From the NCBI GenBank assembly GCA_002322035.1, contig DCNF01000002.1:28150-44860 (forward strand): DNA of 16,711 bases, given 5' to 3'. The translations under genes were made by a program, and so were the position numbers. Below, piece by piece: positions 6,260 through 14,447 of the stretch (position 1 is the first letter of the stretch; every line of letters starts with the position of its first letter). The notes beneath the pieces were generated by a model. The model was given only the letters and a program-made list of their open reading frames with translations, did no database searches and had not been told where the DNA came from. The DNA comes from Geobacter sp. UBA1603. GTDB lineage: Bacteria > Desulfobacterota > Desulfuromonadia > Geobacterales > Pseudopelobacteraceae.

Positions 6260-7272
6260 CTCCGGGCCATCGCCGCCGCCATCCTGACCGCTGCCAGCAG
6301 GCTGGCGGCAGACGCCGTGCCGCTGCCGGCCAGGTCATAGGCTGTGCCATGATCAACCGACGTGCGGATAATCGGCAGTCCGAGGGTGATATTGACCCCA
6401 TTGTCAAAATGGAGCATCTTGAGCGGAATCAGCCCCTGATCGTGGTACATGGCCACGATGCCGTCGTAACGGCCGTCGAGGGCGGCATGAAAAAGCGTAT
6501 CGGCCGAAAGCGGCCCGACCGCATCGATTCCTTCAGAGCGGGCAACAGCAACGGCCGGCGCGATAATGAGCCGGTCCTGCTCTCCGAACATCCCGTCTTC
6601 TCCGCAATGCGGGTTGAGCGCCGCCACCGCCAGCCTCGGTTTTTCTTTCCCCATAAGCCTCTGTAAGCCGGCCGACGTAACCCTGATGGTTTTCAGCACC
6701 CTGTCATGGGTGATCAGGTCCGGAACCCGCGCCAGCGGTTCGTGGATTGTCACCAGACTGACCCGCAGCAGGTCTCCCGCCAGCATCATCACAAAGTCAC
6801 CGGTCCCGCACAGTTCTGCCAGCAGCTCGGTATGGCCGGGATATTCATGCCCGGCCAGGTTCATGGCCTTCTTGCTGATCGGAGCCGTTACCATGGCGTC
6901 CGCCACGCCGTCCAGACACAGACGCGCCGCGTGGCAGATGTAGCGGTAGACCGCGTCGCCGCTTTCCGCTGTCGGCCGGCCATAACGCAGGTCAACGTCC
7001 CGCAGGGATGACAGGGCAATCAGTCCGATCTGGCCCGGTTGCAGTTTTTCGGCCTCGGCCGGTCCGGCGACTTCGCGGATGATCAGTTCCGACGAGCAGA
7101 CCTTCAGCGCCCGTTCCAGGGCAATCCGGTCACCGACCACCAGCGGCCGGCACAAGGCCGCCAGATCCGCTGACTGCAGGGCAGAAACGATGATTTCGGG
7201 GCCGATTCCGCACGGGTCACCCATGGTGATTACAACGAGGGGAAGCCCCTTGTGGCCGCTGTGCTCCATCAT
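6223..7272 (-). CDS. pdxA: 4-hydroxythreonine-4-phosphate dehydrogenase PdxA
   Basis: A 349-residue NAD-dependent enzyme of the DXP-dependent pyridoxal-phosphate pathway. It oxidises 4-phosphohydroxy-L-threonine, whose product condenses with deoxyxylulose phosphate under PdxJ. The PdxA signature is clear: TMGDPCGIGPEI (16-27), APISKKAMN (130-138), GHTELLAE (146-153), NPHCGEDGMFGEQD (220-233), YHDQGLIPLK (276-285) and TSVDHGTAYDLAG (304-316). The three metal-binding histidines fall at H177, H222 and H277, a constant offset of 11 from E. coli H166, H211 and H266 as I recall them. Its start overlaps the cbiG stop by four bases (ATGA), so it is coupled to the cobalamin genes. The stop lies inside the 3' end of moeA. 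A PdxA2-type sugar-acid enzyme is possible in principle, but no DUF1537 kinase is next to it. Confidence 0.93.
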   Translation of the reverse strand: MMEHSGHKGLPLVVITMGDPCGIGPEIIVSALQSADLAALCRPLVVGDRIALERALKVCSSELIIREVAGPAEAEKLQPGQIGLIALSSLRDVDLRYGRPTAESGDAVYRYICHAARLCLDGVADAMVTAPISKKAMNLAGHEYPGHTELLAELCGTGDFVMMLAGDLLRVSLVTIHEPLARVPDLITHDRVLKTIRVTSAGLQRLMGKEKPRLAVAALNPHCGEDGMFGEQDRLIIAPAVAVARSEGIDAVGPLSADTLFHAALDGRYDGIVAMYHDQGLIPLKMLHFDNGVNITLGLPIIRTSVDHGTAYDLAGSGTASAASLLAAVRMAAAMARSQDRGGGDSRSM

Positions 7273-8330
7273 GCCCCCATCTCCGCCACCGCAAGCGTCA
7301 CATTCTCTGACTTAACCTTCTTCAGCAGCAGGTTACCTCCTCCCGAAGCCAGGATGGCAGCCGGCTCGGCCACACCCGCAGCGCCGATGGCAGCCATGGC
7401 ATGTTCTGAAACAGGCGATGGGACAGATACGGAATTCAGCTCTTCGCTGCTGAAAAAACGTATCGGCCGGCCGATGCGGCCGGCATACTCCAGCAAACCT
7501 GCTTCTTCCCGTTTGACATCGGCCGAAGCGATACAGGCGATACTCTGGGGGGACAGCAGCGCCCGCTTCAGGTGGGCCGCCACCAGCATTTCGATTTCAT
7601 CGGCCGCCGCACCGCGGTTGCAGCCGATTCCCAGTGTCAGATTGCAGGGCCGGAGCAGCAAACAGGTCTCCGGAACGGCCTGGGGCGGGATCTGGCGATT
7701 GCTGACCCAGAGAACACCTGCGGCCTTGCTGTCCGCAGCCGCTGCCATAGTGTCGTGAAAAGAAAGCCTCCCCCGGCCATGGAACCAGGCCCGGACCTGA
7801 CCGGTCGGATCGACCACCGCAATTTCCTGATTGTCGAGCAGTAGACGATTGAGAAGCTTGACCCGGCTGATGTCGTCAATCAGCCACCCCATGTCCCGGG
7901 CCAGAAGATCAAAGGAGGGAAGACTGTTCGCATCCGTGGCTGTAGTAATCACCGCCCGGGCACCGGTTACGAAGGCACAGCGTTCGGCCAGCTCGTTCGC
8001 TCCACCCAGATGACCGGAAAGCAGTGACACTGCAAACCGGCCGGCATCGTCCATCACCACCACTGCCGGGTCACTCTGCTTTGATTCCAGTAACGGAGCA
8101 ACCATCCGCACCACGATGCCGGCGGCCATGATCATCACGAACCCGCTGTACTGTTTCCACGCGTCACTGATAACGTCCGACAGCGCTTCCGGCTCGAAGG
8201 TCCGGCACCTTTTGCCAGCCCGACCGGCATAACGGCGGGAAACCAGCAGTTCGCACCCGGCCAGGCCGGAGCAGAGTTTCTGTCCAAGGGCGGCGCCGTT
8301 TCCGGTGATGGCTATCACGGCCACCTGCAC
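7269..8330 (-). CDS. cbiG: Cobalt-precorrin 5A hydrolase CbiG
   Basis: CbiG opens the delta-lactone of cobalt-precorrin-5A and releases the C2 fragment as acetaldehyde, giving cobalt-precorrin-5B in anaerobic B12 synthesis. The N-terminal domain shows FVMIMAAGIVVRMVAPLL followed by SLLSGHLGGANELAE (GHLGGAN about 106-112), and the C-terminal CbiG/CobE domain begins at LTLGIGCNRGA (about 231-241) and ends with the conserved ASGGGNLLLKK block. The start is uncertain. I prefer the GTG at 8330 or 8324, because the family usually starts two to four residues before the VAVIAITGNG strand and both lie right after the cobM stop, with AAGG five bases before 8324. In-frame ATGs at 8360 and 8378 would overlap cobM by 29-47 bases. 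The stop overlaps the pdxA start (ATGA). The preceding enzyme in the pathway is encoded immediately upstream. Confidence 0.92.
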   Translation of the reverse strand: MQVAVIAITGNGAALGQKLCSGLAGCELLVSRRYAGRAGKRCRTFEPEALSDVISDAWKQYSGFVMIMAAGIVVRMVAPLLESKQSDPAVVVMDDAGRFAVSLLSGHLGGANELAERCAFVTGARAVITTATDANSLPSFDLLARDMGWLIDDISRVKLLNRLLLDNQEIAVVDPTGQVRAWFHGRGRLSFHDTMAAAADSKAAGVLWVSNRQIPPQAVPETCLLLRPCNLTLGIGCNRGAAADEIEMLVAAHLKRALLSPQSIACIASADVKREEAGLLEYAGRIGRPIRFFSSEELNSVSVPSPVSEHAMAAIGAAGVAEPAAILASGGGNLLLKKVKSENVTLAVAEMGA

Positions 8331-8331
8331 C

Positions 8332-9111
8332 TTACACCACTGCCCTGCTGCGGAATCCATGCTCGAAGGCCCCATCATAGAGCAGAGAACGCGCTTTCAG
8401 CGACTCCTGCCGTGCGGCAAGCACATCGCCTACCAGGATCAGCGCCTGCCGGTCGATGCCGGCATCCCTCACCGTAGCGGCAATGTCCGCCAGAGTACCC
8501 TCGATGATCCGTTCGTCGCTCCAGGATGCCCTGCAGACTACCGCAACCGGGGTCTCCGGCGCATAGGATCCCTGCAGCAGTTCCTCCACCACCGTCTCGA
8601 TCATCCCGACCGAAAGGTAGATCACCATGGTTGCCCCGATCGCAGCCAGCTTCCGCAGCTGTTCTTTCTCCGGGACCGGCGTGCGCCCTTCCATGCGGGT
8701 GAAGATAACTGTCTGGGAAACCTCCGGAAGGGTCAGCTCCTGCTTGAGGGCCGCAGCGGCGGCAAAAGCGCTTGTCACTCCCGGCACGACAGAATAGTCG
8801 ATGCCGCTGCGCCGCAATGCTTCCATCTGTTCCTGAATCGCACCGTAGATCGAAGGGTCGCCCGTATGGAGCCTGACAATCCGCCGGCCGGCCGCTACCG
8901 CATCCATGATCACGGTGATCACCTCGTTCAGGGTCATGCCGGCCGAATCGTAGACATCCGCGGTGGCGGCATAGCGCCGCACCAGTTCCCGGTCCACCAG
9001 GCTGCCGGCATAGATGACCACATCGGCTTTGCGCAGCATACGCGCACCGCGCACCGTTATCAGATCATCGGCGCCCGGACCTGCGCCGACAAAGACCACC
9101 TCTGCTTTCAT
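8332..9111 (-). CDS. cobM: Cobalt-precorrin-4 C11-methyltransferase (CobM/CbiF)
   Basis: A 259-residue SAM-dependent tetrapyrrole methylase that methylates C11 of cobalt-precorrin-4 to give cobalt-precorrin-5A. Family marks are VFVGAGPGADDLITVRGARML (6-26), the DVVIYAGSLV strand (30-39), HTGDPSIYGAIQEQ (82-95), the VVPGVTSAFAAAAAL block (108-122) and the TRMEGRTPVPEKE block (138-150), which together indicate CobM/CbiF rather than another corrin methylase. Next to cbiG, the anaerobic name cbiF is apt. The start at 9111 is set by GGGAG five bases upstream and by a promoter whose -10 box lies at 9131-9136; an in-frame ATG at 9159 would fall inside the -35 box. It is the first gene of the cobM-cbiG-pdxA operon. 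Confidence 0.95.
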   Translation of the reverse strand: MKAEVVFVGAGPGADDLITVRGARMLRKADVVIYAGSLVDRELVRRYAATADVYDSAGMTLNEVITVIMDAVAAGRRIVRLHTGDPSIYGAIQEQMEALRRSGIDYSVVPGVTSAFAAAAALKQELTLPEVSQTVIFTRMEGRTPVPEKEQLRKLAAIGATMVIYLSVGMIETVVEELLQGSYAPETPVAVVCRASWSDERIIEGTLADIAATVRDAGIDRQALILVGDVLAARQESLKARSLLYDGAFEHGFRSRAVV

Positions 9112-9130
9112 CGTGTCTCCCATACCTGTG

Positions 9131-9159
9131 AGCCTATGGTGCCTCATGACAAATGTCAA
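9131..9159 (-). promoter_or_regulatory. Promoter of the cobM-cbiG-pdxA operon, with overlapping palindrome
   Basis: On the minus strand a perfect TTGACA (9154-9159) is followed after 17 bases by TAGGCT (9131-9136). Transcription would start near 9124, only about 13 bases before the cobM start, which leaves just enough room for its GGGAG site and none for a leader riboswitch. The -35 box overlaps a palindrome, TGACA-AA-TGTCA (9147-9158), which could be an operator or chance. Confidence 0.55.
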
Positions 9160-9179
9160 CCCGATTTACCGGTGAGAAC

Positions 9180-9230
9180 AACCCGCCCCCCATGGGCAGA
9201 TTCACTGCCGGGCCACGTCGGGGCGGGCTT
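9180..9230 (-). terminator. Possible terminator hairpin after the gyrA-to-methyltransferase operon
   Basis: An 8-base GC stem, CCCGCCCC (9182-9189) with GGGGCGGG (9220-9227), encloses a smaller hairpin, GGCAG-ATTCA-CTGCC. On the minus strand the stem comes 22 bases after the methyltransferase stop and is followed by TTGTT. The T-run is weak, so it may be an inefficient or Rho-assisted terminator. It separates the long operon from the cobM promoter. Confidence 0.4.
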
Positions 9231-9248
9231 CACTCCGTCAGCTCCGCT

Positions 9249-10310
9249 TCAGGCAGATGCCCCGCATATCCCTTCTCCGGCCTCAACCACCGTAAGCCCG
9301 GAATTCTCAAACAATTGCCGCACCGCTTTCTGCGGGCACTTCTTTTCCCAGCCTGCATGGAAATAGTTGGCGGCCAGCAGCACCCCTCCGCTCGCGAGCA
9401 GGCCGGAGAGATATGCTACCACCCGGGCCATTTCTGACGGCTCATGGATGATCGGGCCACCCAGCAGGCCATTGCAGACAATCAGATCGAAGCGCCGCTG
9501 TTCTGGCACAGCCGGTGCCTGATCGTCTTTTAGATCAGAGCAGCTGAACAGCATCCTCATGTTCCATCCGTCAGCGATCAGCCCATCGGTGGCCTGCCGA
9601 TACTCCGCTTCTCTGATGGAATCATGCGGAAAACACCCGTAGGCGGCCGCCCACAATTCCAGCGGCTCGATCGTCCACCCTTCGATGAAGCAGGCGCCCG
9701 GCTCATGGCTGCTGTCGTTAAGCAGCCTTACAAGGTCCCATGTGCCTTCTCCGGTCCCGCAGGCGGCGTCAAGACAGCGGACTTGCCTCTGCGGCCGGCT
9801 TTCCAGCCAGCGCCGCAGCCATTCCAGCTGATCCGGGTAGCGCCGGAAACCGCCATAAAAACGGTCCGGCAGAAATGTGGCGAACAGAAAGCGGATCAAC
9901 TGCTCCCGGTCACCAAGCAGTGCTTCCAGCAGCCGGGAAGGATCGGCAGACAGCTGAAACCGGTGCGGCAAACTCCGGAAAACATCTGCCCAGCAGCTGG
10001 CATGGCAAAACGGGGTGTTGGTCAAAAGCGGCGGGTAGGTCAGTGCCGAGCGGAACAGCCGGTCAAAGAGCCCGCGTATTTCCTCGATCGGGAGGTACAT
10101 CTCACACTGAAGGCGGATTTCCGGAGTCATGATCAAACCGGCAGATGGCAGAGGGGCGGGGGTGGTTGAGGTATAGACCCGGAAACGTTCACGGATTCTT
10201 CTGATACCCGGGACGAACAGATCCCGGGAAATTCCGGGGATAAGCAGCTGACGAAGAGCGCTCTCCGTTGCCGCGGGGCAGCGCGTCGGAGCGAAGCAGG
10301 CCCGCAGCAT
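9249..10310 (-). CDS. CheR-like SAM-dependent methyltransferase, substrate unknown
   Basis: A 353-residue protein. The SAM-binding motif I is LDAACGTGEGTWDLVRLL (180-197), followed by an acidic strand-2 region (GWTIEPLELWAAA, 211-223), motif IV FDLIVCNGLLGG (274-285) and a last strand LASGGVLLAANYF (305-317). The segment LPDRFYGGFRRYPDQLEWLRRWL (147-169) just before motif I resembles the TSFFRD-type linker of CheR, and a helical region (about 62-145) lies before it. That makes it CheR-like, but no chemotaxis genes are nearby and the CheR motif GCSTGEE is altered to ACGTGEG. It starts three bases after the mqnE stop with no clear ribosome site, so it probably depends on coupling; the first 60 residues are unlike CheR and the start is less certain. 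It may act on a quinone intermediate or a protein; this is open. Confidence 0.75.
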   Translation of the reverse strand: MLRACFAPTRCPAATESALRQLLIPGISRDLFVPGIRRIRERFRVYTSTTPAPLPSAGLIMTPEIRLQCEMYLPIEEIRGLFDRLFRSALTYPPLLTNTPFCHASCWADVFRSLPHRFQLSADPSRLLEALLGDREQLIRFLFATFLPDRFYGGFRRYPDQLEWLRRWLESRPQRQVRCLDAACGTGEGTWDLVRLLNDSSHEPGACFIEGWTIEPLELWAAAYGCFPHDSIREAEYRQATDGLIADGWNMRMLFSCSDLKDDQAPAVPEQRRFDLIVCNGLLGGPIIHEPSEMARVVAYLSGLLASGGVLLAANYFHAGWEKKCPQKAVRQLFENSGLTVVEAGEGICGASA

Positions 10311-10313
10311 CGG

Positions 10314-11389
<1,076 letters not shown>

Positions 11390-11393
<4 letters not shown>

Positions 11394-11863
11394 GCCCACA
11401 CCATCAGTGCTACGGCATGGGCCGAGATCCCCTCGCCGGTTCCGGTAAAGCCGAGTCCCTCCTCGGTGGTGGCCTTGACGTTAACCTGCTCAACAGCGAC
11501 TTTCAGCACCCGGGCGATGTTTTCGCGCATCAGCGGAATATGCGGCGCCATCTTTGGTTTCTGGGCGATGATCGTAGCATCCAGGTTGCCGAGGACATAC
11601 CCCTTGCCCCGTGCCACGTTCCCCACATGCTCAAGCAGTTTTAAACTGTCGGCCCCCTTGTAGGCTGGATCTGTGTCGGGAAAGTGCTTCCCGATGTCCC
11701 CCTCGCCGATGGCACCGAGGATGGCATCGGCAATGGCGTGCAGCAGCACGTCGGCATCGGAATGACCAAGCAGCCCCTTCTCCCAGGGGATGGTGACCCC
11801 CCCCATAATCAGTTTTCTGTCATCCACCAGCCGGTGGACGTCGTAACCGTGACCTATGCGCAT
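11390..11863 (-). CDS. ispF: 2-C-methyl-D-erythritol 2,4-cyclodiphosphate synthase IspF
   Basis: A 157-residue homotrimeric zinc enzyme of the MEP isoprenoid pathway, of normal length. Metal ligands D8 and H10 sit in GHGYDVHRL, and H42 in [37 protein letters not shown] (55-73) and the C-terminal [22 protein letters not shown] (130-151) complete the signature. It starts three bases after the gpsA stop with a GGAGGGG ribosome site lying in the gpsA tail, and its TGA overlaps the mqnE ATG. The usual partner ispD is not adjacent, unlike many genomes where the two are neighbours or fused. Its product feeds the isoprenoid side chain of menaquinone as well as hopanoids and carotenoids made by other genes in the window. 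Confidence 0.97.
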
Positions 11864-11866
11864 GGC

Positions 11867-12886
11867 CTACCCCTCCGCCTTCAGATCCCGCCCCATCAAT
11901 TCGGTAACCGCTTCCCGGGCCGGTTTGTCTTCATGGAGGATCCGGTAGGTCTGTTCGACGATCGGCATCTCAACACCCTGCCTTATTGACAGATTGAAGA
12001 CCGACTCGGCGCTCTTGACCCCTTCAGCAACCATGCGCATCTCGGCCAGGATGTCGGCCAGCCTCATCCCCTGCCCCAGCTTGAAACCGACGGTGCGGTT
12101 ACGCGAAAGATCGCCGGTGCAGGTCAGCACCAGATCACCCATGCCGGCCAGCCCTGAAAATGTTGACGAAAAGGCGCCCATGGCCTGCCCCAGGCGATTC
12201 ATTTCGGCCAGTCCGCGGGTAATCAGTGCCGCACGGGCATTGTGTCCAAATCCGAGCCCGTCACAAATTCCGGCGGCAATGGCGATCACGTTCTTGACCG
12301 CCCCTCCCAGCTCGACGCCGGTTACATCGTTGTTGGTATAGACCCGCAGATTCGGGCAGCTGAAGGCCGCCTGGACCCGCCGGGCAGCCTGCTCGTCACG
12401 CGAGGCCGCCACGATCAGCGACGGCAGGCCTTGCGCGACTTCTCGGGCAAACGTCGGTCCGGAAAGAGCGACATACCGGTCGGTGATGCCTGAAGGGAGA
12501 AGTTCGCCGCAGATTTGAGAGACGGTATTCAGGGTAGCAAGCTCGATCCCCTTTGATGCATTGGCAATAATCGCTGAACTGCGGATAGTGTCAGCCAGCT
12601 GCCGCAGGACACCGCGCATGACCTGGACCGGGGTGACAAGCAGGACGATTTCTCGACCGCTGACCGCTTCAGCAAGGCCGGTGGTGCTGCGCAGCGAGAG
12701 AGGCAGAGCAATCCCGGGCAGATAGAGCGAATTAGTCTGGCTGGCATTGATCTCTTGCATCACCTCGTGCTCGTAGGCCCAGAGCAGCACATCATGGCCG
12801 TTGGCGGCCAGACGGGCAGCCAGAGCGGTCCCCCAGCTTCCGGCACCGATTACTGCAATCCGATCACTGCTATTCTCCGTCGTCAT
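11867..12886 (-). CDS. gpsA: NAD(P)-dependent glycerol-3-phosphate dehydrogenase GpsA
   Basis: A 339-residue cytosolic enzyme that reduces dihydroxyacetone phosphate to sn-glycerol-3-phosphate, the backbone of phospholipids. The N-terminal Rossmann motif is AVIGAGSWGTALAARLA (11-27); the substrate domain shows NASKGIE (109-115), LSGPTFAREVA (141-151), ELGGAVKNVIAIAAG (192-206, catalytic lysine K198), AGMGDLVLTCTGDLSRNR (247-264) and VAEGVKSAE (286-294). The start at 12886 is set by a strong GGAGGAA about five bases upstream, sitting within the end of the HEAT gene, which it overlaps by 17 bases. An in-frame ATG at 12952 has no such support. ispF follows three bases after its stop. Confidence 0.97.
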   Translation of the reverse strand: MTTENSSDRIAVIGAGSWGTALAARLAANGHDVLLWAYEHEVMQEINASQTNSLYLPGIALPLSLRSTTGLAEAVSGREIVLLVTPVQVMRGVLRQLADTIRSSAIIANASKGIELATLNTVSQICGELLPSGITDRYVALSGPTFAREVAQGLPSLIVAASRDEQAARRVQAAFSCPNLRVYTNNDVTGVELGGAVKNVIAIAAGICDGLGFGHNARAALITRGLAEMNRLGQAMGAFSSTFSGLAGMGDLVLTCTGDLSRNRTVGFKLGQGMRLADILAEMRMVAEGVKSAESVFNLSIRQGVEMPIVEQTYRILHEDKPAREAVTELMGRDLKAEG

Positions 12887-14447
12887 ATACTTCCTCCAGC
12901 CGCAGATCATAGCCGTCGGCCAGGGCCTGACGGGCCGTGTCGACGCTGTCAAGTACCAGCCGTCTGACGAACGGATGCCGGCACTCCGGCAGAAAACCGC
13001 CGACCAGACTCAAGGCCGTGGCCAGTGCCTGCTGGACAACCCGCTCATCGCTGCCGGTCTGCTGAAGATAATCGGCCGTCAGGAGCAGGCGCTTGATGAT
13101 CTCTGCCCGGCGGGGAATAATCAATTCGTCGCAGAAACGGGCTATCTCCGCTTCAAGGGGTTCCGAGCTGGTCTGCTGGGCATCCTGATCCGGATCGAAG
13201 CGGGCGAAGCGTTCGGCAGCGTCATAGACCGCCGGTTCTGACAGGATCCACCCCTCCATTCCCGGGGCATCAAGGAGTTCGTTGCTCGTGGCGATATGGG
13301 TGGGAATCCGCTCGACAATCCCATCCAGGTGGGTCACGCTGAAACGGGGTATGTATGCTTCCGGCTTAAGCGTGTCGGGACGGAACAGGCGCATGTCGAC
13401 ATAGAAATCAGGGGGGAGGTAGAAACCCAGCTCGCGACTGCGGTAGAGAGCATCCCGCAGCGAAGCAAGCGCATAGGCGGCCTCGACCGGCATCAGTTGC
13501 TCGCCGGCTGAGACATCGGTCAGAATGTGGCCGTACTCCCGTTCGTCACGCATACGGTAACTGATGGCATTCAGCATCCCCTCCGCCTCGCTGGCCAGGA
13601 TCAGAAGCCCCGCAAAACCGCCGGCTTCAAGTTTCCATGAGAACCAGAGCGAGCGGGCTCCGTAGAAGTCGACCGGCCCGGCGCAGACTTCGTGGAAGGG
13701 GAGCGGTGCTGCAACCGTATGGGGCAAATCCACCGGTTCGGTGATCCCCAGAAAAGAGAGGCGCTTAATGCTGCGCCGGATCAGCTCCTGCAGATCGCCT
13801 TCATGGCGCGCTTCGGCACGGATCAGAACATCCAGGGCGCAGCCGTCCTCGATTCTGCCAAGAGCGATGATCGCATCGCGCACCACTTCGGTCCGCTCGA
13901 AGGAGAGCAAAATTTCCAGAAGAGATATCGCCTCGCCTGTTGCCACATGGGAAAGATGGCGAATCATGCGCTCGCGGAACTCATCAGCAACGTCGAGAAA
14001 GCTGTCGACAAACCGGACCATGCCCCGTTCACCGTCATTCAGGCAGTCATCAACAAAGCCCTCCAGCGACGATGCGCCATAACCGGTCATGGCGGCGAAT
14101 GGCGGAGCGGTCACGTCAATACCGCTGTCGTGGAGCAGGTCGAGCAGGGCCAGTTTGCCGTCCTCCTCCAGATCCGTCCGCTTGAGGGTGATCTGGATCA
14201 GCTGATCCATCCAGGCCGAAGCATCGAAGAAATCCAGCATGCAGGTATAGCGGTAGATGGCGGTTCCGTTCTGTTCGCGCCATAGTTTGCGGACAAGCGG
14301 CGTCAGGGCCCGCTTGCCCGATTTCTGAAGGCGGCGGCCGATGCGTTCCATCTGCTCGCCGGTCAGATCATCCCGTTTCAGGTAGTCAAGCAGCCGGATG
14401 ATATGTCGCCGCTCACGCAGCGACGTGTCGATGGTCTGACGGTTCAC
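12870..14447 (-). CDS. HEAT-repeat protein coupled to gyrA, function unknown
   Basis: A 525-residue, mostly alpha-helical protein without signal peptide or membrane helix. The first 235 residues look like stacked HEAT-like helix pairs, clearest at about 160-232 ([20 protein letters not shown], then [17 protein letters not shown], then the [20 protein letters not shown] stretch). Residues about 245-420 form a separate region rich in aromatic residues that I cannot assign (for example [19 protein letters not shown]), and a helical tail follows. The GTG start at 14447 overlaps the gyrA stop (GTGA), with GGGGAG just upstream, so translation is linked to gyrA; its end overlaps gpsA by 17 bases. 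HEAT repeats usually bind proteins, and a link to gyrase or to chromosome or cell-size control is only a guess from position. I am sure it is a gene, not of its job. Confidence 0.82.
   Translation of the reverse strand: MNRQTIDTSLRERRHIIRLLDYLKRDDLTGEQMERIGRRLQKSGKRALTPLVRKLWREQNGTAIYRYTCMLDFFDASAWMDQLIQITLKRTDLEEDGKLALLDLLHDSGIDVTAPPFAAMTGYGASSLEGFVDDCLNDGERGMVRFVDSFLDVADEFRERMIRHLSHVATGEAISLLEILLSFERTEVVRDAIIALGRIEDGCALDVLIRAEARHEGDLQELIRRSIKRLSFLGITEPVDLPHTVAAPLPFHEVCAGPVDFYGARSLWFSWKLEAGGFAGLLILASEAEGMLNAISYRMRDEREYGHILTDVSAGEQLMPVEAAYALASLRDALYRSRELGFYLPPDFYVDMRLFRPDTLKPEAYIPRFSVTHLDGIVERIPTHIATSNELLDAPGMEGWILSEPAVYDAAERFARFDPDQDAQQTSSEPLEAEIARFCDELIIPRRAEIIKRLLLTADYLQQTGSDERVVQQALATALSLVGGFLPECRHPFVRRLVLDSVDTARQALADGYDLRLEEVYDDGE

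Noticed and set aside
9112..9248. A cobalamin riboswitch before cobM
   Set aside because: I looked for the B12 box and the conserved core and found neither; the predicted leader is only about 13 bases.
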